From NCBI GenBank assembly GCA_016845285.1, contig JAERSX010000649.1, positions 1 through 13,787 on the forward strand: a DNA stretch of 13,787 nucleotides, given 5' to 3'. Shown here one piece after another: positions 7,532 through 13,616 of this stretch (position 1 is the first letter of the stretch; each line of letters opens with the position of its first letter). Below the pieces are notes generated by a model. It was not told the DNA's origin and made no database searches. It saw only the letters and a list, made by a program, of their open reading frames with translations. The stretch comes from Deltaproteobacteria bacterium (lineage in GTDB: Bacteria > Myxococcota_A > UBA796 > UBA2385). Both the position numbers and the translations under genes were made by a program.

Positions 7532-7822
7532 CTACCTCCGCTTGCCCGGCGGCCGGCTGGCTCGCTCGAACACCGCGAGGGCTCTGCGGTTCTGGCGCCT
7601 CTCGCCTATGCGCTCTTCAATGTCATCCCTGGCCTCGGTCGCGGCCAGCTTGACTTGCTCGAACCGCTCGATCAGCGCCGCCAGGTCCTCCGAGGTGAGC
7701 CCGGGCGCTGCAGCCTCGATATCCTTCGCCAGCTCGGCGAACTTCGAAGGAGCCTCTGCGTTGCCCATTCGGAGCTGCCACGCCATCGTGTCCAGCTCCA
7801 AGATCAGCCGCTCAACCCCCAT
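7532..7822 (-). CDS. Small helical protein, FliT-like flagellar chaperone candidate
   Basis: 96 residues from the ATG at 7822, which overlaps the fliS end by 11 bases; the frame is open further upstream but that part lies inside fliS and has unlikely composition. It is wholly helical and charged with no signal peptide. The C-terminal helix ERFEQVKLAATEARDDIEER and the following RRQNRRALAVFER resemble the FliT/FlgN-type end (xGRRALxAY). FliT chaperones FliD and usually follows fliS, so position supports the call, but the sequence match is weak. The final residues (RASRPPGKRR) are basic. No convincing ribosome binding site precedes the ATG, which fits translational coupling to fliS. Confidence 0.5.
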   Translation of the reverse strand: MGVERLILELDTMAWQLRMGNAEAPSKFAELAKDIEAAAPGLTSEDLAALIERFEQVKLAATEARDDIEERIGERRQNRRALAVFERASRPPGKRR

Positions 7823-8222
7823 CGGCAACCGAGCGCGAGAACGTGAGCCCCTCTTCCCGGGCCAGACGAACCGCCTCCACCCAGGTTTGGTGTACGACGC
7901 CCACCACCCGACGCACCTCCGCCAGCCGTTCCCGGTCGCCATCTCGCCCGGCATCGGTCAAGTGTTGGAGGATCCACTGGTAGGTGCGGTCGACGCTAGC
8001 GGTCATCTCAGGCGCCATGCTGTGATCAAGCGAGTTGCGAAGCTCGATGATGATGGCTCGACACTGGTGTAGCTCGAAGACCCAGCTGCCCCGATCTCCC
8101 TCGCCCATGTATTCGTCGGCGAGATCGATGCGCTGAAGCAGCTTCTCGACCAGCATCACGAGGATCTCGTCGTTGCGGGCGCCTTCCACGGCACTATGTC
8201 GATACGAACTCAGTCCACGCAC
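7812..8222 (-). CDS. fliS: FliS, flagellin export chaperone
   Basis: 136 residues, typical for FliS, the four-helix cytoplasmic chaperone that binds the C-terminus of flagellin and stops early polymerisation. The N-terminal SSYRHSAVEGARNDEILVML followed by VEKLLQRIDLADEYM matches the conserved FliS start (YxxxxVxxASPxELIxMLYxG type), and IIELRNSLDHSMAPEM corresponds to the middle helix (IxxLxxSLD). The C-terminal tail is slightly longer than usual (RLAREEGLTFSRSVADGG). Start is GTG at 8222 with GGAGG 8 bases upstream. It follows fliD after 30 bases and precedes the FliT-like gene with an 11-base overlap, the standard fliD-fliS-fliT order. Confidence 0.94.
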   Translation of the reverse strand: MRGLSSYRHSAVEGARNDEILVMLVEKLLQRIDLADEYMGEGDRGSWVFELHQCRAIIIELRNSLDHSMAPEMTASVDRTYQWILQHLTDAGRDGDRERLAEVRRVVGVVHQTWVEAVRLAREEGLTFSRSVADGG

Positions 8223-8237
8223 ACCCTTGTCCTCCCT

Positions 8238-8261
8238 AGCTCAGTCGTCAGCTCAGTCGTC
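8238..8261. repeat. Perfect 12-base tandem duplication at the fliD stop codon
   Basis: AGCTCAGTCGTC occurs twice without a gap (8238-8249 and 8250-8261). On the coding strand it covers the last two Asp codons, the fliD TGA, and a copy of the same bases, so a second in-frame TGA occurs 12 bases downstream. It looks like a replication-slippage duplication that left the protein unchanged. Confidence 0.9.
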
Positions 8262-9602
8262 GTCTGAAGTGTCGAGAAGGCTCTTCAGCGAGGTCATGGT
8301 TGCATCTGACTGGCTGATAATGATCTCCATCATCGTGAAACGAGCCCGAAGCCGCTCTTCCAGGTCATCCATGGTGTCTTCGAAGCGGTCGATGCGATCC
8401 TCGAGAGCCTCGATCTCGTCGTCCAAGCTGTCGATCCGGTTGTCGATGAGCCCCTCGGTGGAGTCTGTGTAGACATCGAGAGCGCCCTGCATCGCCACGT
8501 TGAAGCCCTCATCCGGGTCGGTGAAGAGGGCCACGACCTCGTCGAAGTTGTCGCTGAGGGCCTCCTCCAGTTCGTCTGTGTCGAGCTCCAGCCGCCCATC
8601 TTGCGCGGTGGAAATTCCCACCTGAGACAGCGCGACGATCTCGGTGCCGCTCTCGTAGCTGGCTGAGATCAAGCCCTGAAGGCTCCGAATGACGCCACTG
8701 GGCAGGGTCTCTCCGACGAACGCACCCGCGATGTTGTCGTCGTAGTCCCAGGCGCGCTCGGTCCCGATGTGCGTGATGATGCTGTTGTAGGCACTGACCA
8801 CAGAACTGATCTGCTCCACCATCGCTTCGTCATCGCGCTCGACCTGGATGGTGATGGTGTCCGACGGAGCCTCCAGGTTGAGGTTGAAGGTCACGCCGCT
8901 GATGGCACCGTCGATCTCGTTGTCCGAGTCGTTTACCTCGATGCCGTCGATGTAGAACACCGCATCCTGCGCCGCGCGGGTCTCGGTGAAATTCGGAACG
9001 GTGCCGGACCCAGTGAGCCCAGAGGTGTCGAGAGACACCGCGTAATCGGCACCTGTGTCCTCTCCGACGATGACCAACCGGTACGGTGTAGTTGTGCCGG
9101 TGTCCATGATGTAGGCCCGAACCCCGTCCACCTCATCGTTGATGGTGGCCACAAGCTCGGTGAGGCTGGAATTGGAACTGTCTACGGTGATGGTCGTCGT
9201 GTCACTGCCCACAGTGATGTCCATGGTGCCTTCGGCAATGACACCCGTGGACGTACTGTCCGAAAAGGCGTCCGACACGGACATGGTCGACTGGGCGAGG
9301 GTGTCGACAACCACATCGTAGGTGCCGGTCAGGGCGGTTCCGTCGACTTCGACATCCACGATGGTGTCGTCGGAGGAGGTGCCAGTCAGCTGTCGAAATT
9401 CCTGAGCGGAGTCGATGTCCTCCAGCGCAGTCTGAAGCGCAGTCATGCGGGTCTGGAGCGTCTCGTACTGGGTCGACCGGTCCTCGAGGACATCGACCTG
9501 ATACTCCATGTAGTCGCCTGGAACGCTCGAAGCGGCCACCAGGCCCTCGATGATCGTCTCGGTGTCGATCCCCGACGAAAATGCGCCGATGCTGAGGGCC
9601 AC
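8253..9602 (-). CDS. fliD: FliD, filament cap protein
   Basis: 449 residues, a normal length for FliD (HAP2), which caps the growing filament and folds flagellin into place. The N-terminus has the expected ALSIGAFSSGIDTETIIEGL (SGLDT motif) followed by a coiled-coil DVLEDRSTQYETLQTRMTAL. The middle, Thr/Asp/Gly-rich part (about 70-260) is the variable exposed D2-D3 region. The C-terminus has GLIDNRIDSLDDEIEALEDR and ARFTMMEIIISQSDATMTSL, the standard FliD end. It ends in three Asp codons. The GTG or ATG choice is clear: the start codon is at 9602, close to GGGAG upstream (minus strand AGGGAGACACCC). It lies between flagellin and fliS, as in many genomes. Confidence 0.95.
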   Translation of the reverse strand: MALSIGAFSSGIDTETIIEGLVAASSVPGDYMEYQVDVLEDRSTQYETLQTRMTALQTALEDIDSAQEFRQLTGTSSDDTIVDVEVDGTALTGTYDVVVDTLAQSTMSVSDAFSDSTSTGVIAEGTMDITVGSDTTTITVDSSNSSLTELVATINDEVDGVRAYIMDTGTTTPYRLVIVGEDTGADYAVSLDTSGLTGSGTVPNFTETRAAQDAVFYIDGIEVNDSDNEIDGAISGVTFNLNLEAPSDTITIQVERDDEAMVEQISSVVSAYNSIITHIGTERAWDYDDNIAGAFVGETLPSGVIRSLQGLISASYESGTEIVALSQVGISTAQDGRLELDTDELEEALSDNFDEVVALFTDPDEGFNVAMQGALDVYTDSTEGLIDNRIDSLDDEIEALEDRIDRFEDTMDDLEERLRARFTMMEIIISQSDATMTSLKSLLDTSDDD

Positions 9603-9641
9603 GGGTGTCTCCCTAGTCCAGGTCTGAGGTGGTCTCGGTCG

Positions 9642-9680
9642 GAGCGAAGCCGCTCGAGGGGGAGAGCCCCCCCGAACGGC
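9642..9680 (-). terminator. Large hairpin in the fliC-fliD gap (attenuator or mRNA-end stabiliser candidate)
   Basis: On the minus strand GCCGTTC plus GGGGG (9680-9669) can pair with CCCCC and GAGCGGC (9662-9649), a 12-pair stem with a 6-base loop, a 2-base bulge and one G-T pair. No T tract follows, so a classical intrinsic terminator is unlikely. Bases 9655-9642 can instead form a second hairpin (GAGCG-GCTT-CGCTC) that uses the same GAGCG, so the two structures are mutually exclusive. Such an element could partly stop or protect the flagellin transcript so that flagellin is made in excess over FliD. Confidence 0.5.
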
Positions 9681-9698
9681 CTAGCCATCTACACTATA
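9673..9698 (-). promoter_or_regulatory. Weak sigma-28-like site before fliD
   Basis: Minus strand TATAGTGT (9698-9691), 10 bases, GCCGTTCG (9680-9673). It keeps TAxAGTxT and GCCG of the flagellar consensus, but spacing is one base short and the -10 half overlaps the left arm of the hairpin. Read as a possible independent fliD promoter only. Confidence 0.2.
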
Positions 9699-9742
9699 GG
9701 CTGGAAAGCTCCCGTTCAGGAACTTCCCTTACCATCTAGCTA

Positions 9743-10567
9743 CTACTGGAGAAGCGAGACAGCACCCTGGTTGATCTGGTTGGCCTGCGAGAGAACAGAC
9801 ACGCCAGCCTGCTGGAGGATCTGGTTCTGCGCAAGCAGAGCCGTCTCGTATCCAAAGTCGGCGTCGCGGATGCGGCTCTCGGCTTCAGTGGTGTTGACCT
9901 CGTAGGTACCGAGGTTGTTGAGAGCGCTGTTGAGGCGGTTCTCAACCGAACCGAGCGTCGCGCGGTAGCCCGAGACGGTATCGATGGCGGTGTCGAGGGT
10001 GCTCAGAGCGGACTGAGCAGCGGTGACGGTGCTCAGCGCGACACCGGTGATGCCGAGGGTGGCACCGTCGAGCTGGCCGAGGTCGATGGTGATGGTGTCG
10101 TTGGTGCTGCTCTGGATGCCGACCTGGACGTCCACCTGGGTCAGGGAGCCGTCGGTCAGGAACTTGCCGTTGAACTCGGTCGTCGCCGCGATCCGGTCGA
10201 TTTCCTCGGCCAGCTCGGCGTACTCCGTCTGGATGTAGCCACGCTCGGTGGAGCCCAGGGTGTCCGAAGACGCCTGGATAGCCAGCTCGCGAGCACGAGT
10301 CAGCAGGCTGGTGACCTCGCTGGAGGAACCTTCCGCGATGGCGATCATCGAGATGCCGTCGTTTGCGTTCCGAGCGGCGACGGTTGCAGAAGCAGCGTCG
10401 GCCGCGAGGTTCTCAGCCACACCGAGGCCAGCGGCATCGTCAGCGCCACTTGCGATGCGCTTGCCACTTGCGATGCGCTCGAAAGAGCCCTGGAGGGCCC
10501 GCGAGGTGCGGTTCAGTGAGTTCAACGCGAAGGTTGATGCAGTGTTTGTACGTACTGTGAGGGCCAT
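9743..10567 (-). CDS. fliC: Flagellin, filament subunit
   Basis: 274 residues, a compact flagellin with full D0/D1 ends and almost no D2/D3 insert. The N-terminus ALTVRTNTASTFALNSLNR and SGADDAAGLGVAENLAADA are diagnostic, as is the C-terminus ILQQAGVSVLSQANQINQGA with the final LLQ. Residues 89-96 (LTRARELA) and the later IQTEYAELAEEIDRI keep the residues that in Salmonella FliC contact TLR5 (the R90/L94/E114 region), alignment by eye. Start ATG at 10567 has GGGGA at 10579-10575 with a 7-base spacer; an upstream TTG extends the frame by 10 residues but is not in the flagellin family. The gene ends with tandem TAG TAG. A sigma-28-like promoter lies 70-95 bases upstream. Confidence 0.97.
   Translation of the reverse strand: MALTVRTNTASTFALNSLNRTSRALQGSFERIASGKRIASGADDAAGLGVAENLAADAASATVAARNANDGISMIAIAEGSSSEVTSLLTRARELAIQASSDTLGSTERGYIQTEYAELAEEIDRIAATTEFNGKFLTDGSLTQVDVQVGIQSSTNDTITIDLGQLDGATLGITGVALSTVTAAQSALSTLDTAIDTVSGYRATLGSVENRLNSALNNLGTYEVNTTEAESRIRDADFGYETALLAQNQILQQAGVSVLSQANQINQGAVSLLQ
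10445..10479. repeat. 17-base direct repeat (18-base period) inside flagellin
   Basis: GCCACTTGCGATGCGCT occurs at 10445-10461 and 10463-10479, differing only in the spacer base. It encodes the two successive RIASG units in the flagellin segment ERIASGKRIASGAD, which is the usual (SGxRIxSAxDDA) region. The repeat is exact at DNA level, so it could be a slippage hotspot. Confidence 0.85.
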
Positions 10568-10611
10568 TTGGTTTTCCCCATGGTGGATTTGCCGCAATTT
10601 ACGGCGGGTTT

Positions 10612-10630
10612 TGAGCCGGGAACCGGCTCA
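10612..10630 (-). promoter_or_regulatory. Hairpin at the 5' end of the predicted flagellin mRNA
   Basis: Minus strand TGAGCCGG, loop TTC, CCGGCTCA: an uninterrupted 8-pair stem. It begins within one or two bases of the start site predicted from the sigma-28-like promoter, so the flagellin transcript would carry a terminal 5' hairpin, a common way to slow RNase E attack. There is no T tract after it on the minus strand, so a terminator for flgL is less likely. Confidence 0.5.
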
Positions 10631-10635
10631 TTTGT

Positions 10636-10662
10636 CGCTCGGCTGAGGTCAGAAAAACTTGA
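10636..10662 (-). promoter_or_regulatory. Sigma-28 (FliA)-type promoter of flagellin
   Basis: Minus strand TCAAGTTT (10662-10655), 11 bases, GCCGAGCG (10643-10636). The flagellar sigma-28 consensus is TAAAGTTT-N11-GCCGATAA: the -35 half matches 7 of 8, the -10 half has GCCGA and the spacing is exact. It lies in the 109-base gap between flgL and flagellin, the expected place, with predicted start near 10629. The window also holds a FlgM-like gene, the expected antagonist of this sigma factor. No good -24/-12 element was seen in this gap. Confidence 0.7.
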
Positions 10663-10676
10663 GTGCCTTTTTGAAC

Positions 10677-11555
10677 TCAGCCGAGAAAATCGAAAAGGTT
10701 CCTCCCCGAGTTTGAGCCCATGACCTGGAGAGCGCTGGTGTACGCCGTCCTGAGCTCGGTCAAGCGGGTGTACGTCTCCACGGGATCCGCGTCGACGAGG
10801 TAAGAAATTCGAGTCCCGAGGACGACGCCAAGGTTCTCAGCGACGAGCGACGCATCCTCTGCGGTGCCCTGCTTGATGCCCACCTCGGTACGAGCCTCGC
10901 TCAGCTGGTCGAGGCCAGTGTCGAGGTCGGTCAGGGAGGCGGTGATGCTGGCGGTGTCGCTCGCGGCCAGTGCTGTAGAGAGGTCGTCGAGCACGGCAAA
11001 GATGTCGACGGAGCCCTGGAACACAGAGCTTCCATCCAGGCCGGACTCGACCCACCGGTCACGGCCGACCTGCGTCTCCGGGACTTCCGTGCTTCCCACG
11101 TATGTACCGGTGGAGTCGAAGGCCTCGGCGTCGTAGGCATCGCCGCCAAACACGTAGCGATCGCCGAACTCGGTGTTGGCGAGGCTGAGCAACTCGTCGC
11201 GGAGCGCGTCCACCTCTGTACTCAGCGAGGCCCGTCCCTCGTCACTGAGGGTCTCGCTGGCTCCAGCGACGGCTGCCTCGCGGGCCATGGACAGCGAAGA
11301 AAACGCCGACCCCAAGGCTTCATCCATGTGGATGAGCAAGCTCAAGGTACTCGAGGCGTTGTCCTGCCAGGTCTCCTGATCGGCCATGGACGCGGTGAGA
11401 CGTTCGATCTCCGCGATGTCCTCCGGAGCATCGGAGGCATGCTGAACGTGGGTTCCCGTGACTGCTGCGGCCTCAGTCTTCGCCAGCTCGACGGCGAGGT
11501 TGGACAGCGACGCCGAAGCGCGGTCGAGGAACGACGATCTTGGAACTCGGATCAT
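10677..11555 (-). CDS. flgL: FlgL, hook-filament junction protein (HAP3)
   Basis: 292 residues, normal for FlgL, the junction subunit between FlgK and the filament. The N-terminus IRVPRSSFLDRASASLSNLA and later HASDAPEDIAEIERLTASM (SDDPxxxxxAL region) match the flagellin-like coiled-coil ends, and YVFGG at 134-138 is the FlgL signature (YLFGGxxT type). The C-terminus ends SALQVMGSNSGRNLFDFLG, as expected. The frame is open 47 residues further upstream, but that stretch lies inside flgK and is Arg/Pro-rich with no family match, so the ATG at 11555 is taken. It is 2 bases after the flgK stop. No csrA or fliW is found between it and flagellin. Confidence 0.95.
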   Translation of the reverse strand: MIRVPRSSFLDRASASLSNLAVELAKTEAAAVTGTHVQHASDAPEDIAEIERLTASMADQETWQDNASSTLSLLIHMDEALGSAFSSLSMAREAAVAGASETLSDEGRASLSTEVDALRDELLSLANTEFGDRYVFGGDAYDAEAFDSTGTYVGSTEVPETQVGRDRWVESGLDGSSVFQGSVDIFAVLDDLSTALAASDTASITASLTDLDTGLDQLSEARTEVGIKQGTAEDASLVAENLGVVLGTRISYLVDADPVETYTRLTELRTAYTSALQVMGSNSGRNLFDFLG

Positions 11556-11557
11556 GG

Positions 11558-12934
11558 TCAGGCTCCGATGTTCATGAGGGTCTGGAGGAGCTGGTCCGCA
11601 GCGGTGATGACCCGTGCGGCAGCGGTGTACGCGGTCTGCAGTGCCACCAACTGGATCGCCTCTTCGTCGAGATCTACCTGCGCGACCGAGTCCCACATCG
11701 TCTGGACGTCGGAGAGCTGGTACTCGAGGGAGTCGGCGTCTGCGGCGGCCGAGGCAACATCGCTGCCGATGCTCGACACCAAGCCCGAGATGGCCTCCTC
11801 TCCCGTGAGTCCACCGAGGACCGCGGTTTCCTCGATGTCGAGGAGAGCCTGGAGGTTGTCATCATCACCGGCAGCTGCAGTGGAAGCACCAGCAACCGCA
11901 AGCAGGGAGGGATCGTCGGCCAGCGAGGCGTCCACCTCGATGGTGAGCGAGGGGTCGGTTGAGGTGTAGCTGAAGACATCGCCACCGGCGGTACCGTTCT
12001 GGTCGAAGCCCAGGGCATGCTGGGCGTTGAAGGCGTCCGCCACAGCCTCGACGATGTCGTCGAGATCCGAGAGCCAGGACTCCATGGACTCACGGGAACC
12101 GACGAGACCGCCGATCTCACCGCCGATGTCCGCGGTGACCTTGGCGGTTCCCGAGCCCACGTCCACGAGCACCTGAAGCTCACCCGAGCTGTCGAGGGAG
12201 GCCGTGAGTGTCCGGGCATCCTTTCCGGAGACCACCGCGTGGCCACCGATGAACACCGTGGCCTGCCCGGTGGAGGAGAAGTCGACCGTCGCGCCCGCCA
12301 GATCTCCGGCCTCGCGGATGAGTTGGTCACGCTTGTCGAGGAGGTCGGCAGGCCCCAGGGCGTTGCCGCTCTTGCCGATGCGCTTGTTGAGGGCGGCGAT
12401 CTTGGAGAGGGTGGAGTTGATGGTGCTCAGGCGTTCGTCCACGCCATCGTCGATGTCCTCCATGCCGTCTTCCAGGCCCTGAGCGACCCGGTTGACGGTG
12501 CCGGCAAAGTCCTCGGCGGCCGCCACAGCAGCCAGCCGTCCGCCCACGTCGGAGGGATCGGCGGACAGAGCAGACAATGCATCGTAGACATCGGACAAGG
12601 CACCGTGCACGCCTGTCTGACTCTGCTCATCGAAGTAGGTCTCGGCGAGGCCAAGCACACTCTCTTTGGTCGACGCCTCCGAGGAACTGCCCGCAGCCTC
12701 GACCAAGCGCTCCGAGATGAATCGGTCGGTCTGGCGCTCGACCCCGTCCACGTTCACACCGCTGCCGAGCCACCCACCGCTGCGGTACACCGGATCTGCC
12801 GTTGAGGTGATGAGCCTTCGACGGCTGTACCCGGCTGTCTCCACGTTCGCGACGTTCTGACTGGCGACATCAATGCCCGCAGAGGCCGCGCCGAGAGCGC
12901 GTCGACCCACCGAGAGGGTGTCCAACAGTCCCAT
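11558..12934 (-). CDS. flgK: FlgK, hook-filament junction protein (HAP1)
   Basis: 458 residues, slightly shorter than many FlgK proteins (about 450-650), so the variable middle domain is small. The N-terminus GLLDTLSVGRRALGAASAGI followed by SQNVANVETAGYSRRR is diagnostic (NxANxxTPGYSRQ motif). Residues about 80-200 have the helical GALSDVYDALSALSADPSDV and later NSTLSKIAALNKRIGKSG of the D1 region. The C-terminus LVALQTAYTAAARVITAADQ and LLQTLMNIGA is the family end. The ATG at 12934 shares one base with the flgN stop (TGATG) and flgL follows by 2 bases. FlgK is exported without cleavage and likely binds FlgN. Confidence 0.97.
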   Translation of the reverse strand: MGLLDTLSVGRRALGAASAGIDVASQNVANVETAGYSRRRLITSTADPVYRSGGWLGSGVNVDGVERQTDRFISERLVEAAGSSSEASTKESVLGLAETYFDEQSQTGVHGALSDVYDALSALSADPSDVGGRLAAVAAAEDFAGTVNRVAQGLEDGMEDIDDGVDERLSTINSTLSKIAALNKRIGKSGNALGPADLLDKRDQLIREAGDLAGATVDFSSTGQATVFIGGHAVVSGKDARTLTASLDSSGELQVLVDVGSGTAKVTADIGGEIGGLVGSRESMESWLSDLDDIVEAVADAFNAQHALGFDQNGTAGGDVFSYTSTDPSLTIEVDASLADDPSLLAVAGASTAAAGDDDNLQALLDIEETAVLGGLTGEEAISGLVSSIGSDVASAAADADSLEYQLSDVQTMWDSVAQVDLDEEAIQLVALQTAYTAAARVITAADQLLQTLMNIGA

Positions 12935-13302
12935 CAGAGATCCCTCAAGACGCCTTGACGGCTGTACGTGCCCGGGCCCGCGTCGGGAAGCATGCGCTCC
13001 ACCACCGAGGAGACCGTTGCACCACAGGTGTGGATCCTGACGTCCAGCGCACGGATTCGTGTGGCGACCTTACGGCCATAGGCACAGTCTTCATCCGTCA
13101 TCACGGGCAGGATCCGCGTCTCGATCTCGACCTGGATGGCCTCCCTGGCGAGGGTGGCCCGCTCGAGCTTGATCGGGTCCACTCGGCGGCTGGCATCGAG
13201 CTGAGCCTTCACCAACTCCTCCCAGCGATCCAGGAACTCCTGTGGAGTCTTGGGCTTACGCAGAGGCGGCTTCTTCCGCGCACGGGATCGCTTCCGACGC
13301 AT
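12934..13302 (-). CDS. flgN: FlgN-like export chaperone with basic N-terminus
   Basis: 122 residues from the ATG at 13302, which overlaps the preceding stop in TGATG and has GGGAG 5 bases upstream; a GTG at 13314 in the same frame would add 4 residues but lacks such a site. The first 18 residues hold 11 Arg/Lys, unusual for FlgN. The rest is helical: FLDRWEELVKAQLDASRRVD, KLERATLAREAIQVEIETRI, RIRALDVRIHTCGATVSSVV, ending MLPDAGPGTYSRQGVLRDL. Size, helical pattern and the tail (a tyrosine/Gly end, as in FlgN) fit the FlgN chaperone of FlgK and FlgL, which follow directly. The sequence match is loose, so the name rests largely on position. Confidence 0.65.
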   Translation of the reverse strand: MRRKRSRARKKPPLRKPKTPQEFLDRWEELVKAQLDASRRVDPIKLERATLAREAIQVEIETRILPVMTDEDCAYGRKVATRIRALDVRIHTCGATVSSVVERMLPDAGPGTYSRQGVLRDL

Positions 13303-13616
13303 CAGAGCTCCCACACCACGGCATCAATGACTCGGTCCACGTCCAGTTCCCCACCCAGACTTCCAAACGCCAGCTCGTTCTTCATCTGCGCAACCAGATC
13401 CGGGCGATACAGATCATCGACCTCACGCACCGTGCCAACCGGTGAAATCACCCGCCGCCCGACCCGAGAGAACTCGGTCACTACGGGCCCGGGGTCAGTC
13501 TCGGGACTGACCGGAGGCAGATCTTGGGCCTGCTCCGGCCGCCTCTGCCGGTTCAGCTCGGCTAGCCCCGTGCCCGGAGTTACACCTACAACCTGCAAAA
13601 GCAGCTCGGGCCTCAT
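13302..13616 (-). CDS. flgM: FlgM-like anti-sigma-28 factor
   Basis: 104 residues. The first half is Pro/Glu-rich and probably disordered, as in FlgM. The last 40 residues (VDDLYRPDLVAQMKNELAF, GSLGGELDVDRVIDAVVWEL) match the C-terminal sigma-28-binding helix pattern (RxxxVxxLKxxIxxGxYxVDxxxIAxxL type). FlgM holds FliA inactive until the hook is complete and is then exported. It sits between the M23 peptidase end (4-base overlap) and flgN (1-base overlap), the classic flgM-flgN-flgK-flgL order, and a sigma-28-type promoter is present at flagellin. The Gly-rich GSLGGE replaces the usual GxYxVD, so this is a divergent member. A small unrelated flagellar protein is the alternative. Confidence 0.55.
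   Translation of the reverse strand: MRPELLLQVVGVTPGTGLAELNRQRRPEQAQDLPPVSPETDPGPVVTEFSRVGRRVISPVGTVREVDDLYRPDLVAQMKNELAFGSLGGELDVDRVIDAVVWEL

Noticed and set aside
8769..9905. Long plus-strand open frame of 378 residues opposite fliD and flagellin
   Set aside because: It crosses the fliC-fliD gap with its hairpin and has the His/Gly/Arg-rich composition of an antisense shadow.
10648..10668. Sigma-54 reading of AGGCAC followed by T-rich DNA in the flgL-flagellin gap
   Set aside because: No GC occurs at the -12 position with the required spacing; the sigma-28 reading explains the site better.
11556..11696. Upstream extension of flgL by 47 residues
   Set aside because: The added part is inside flgK, is Arg/Pro/His-rich and does not match the FlgL N-terminus, which begins at the ATG at 11555.
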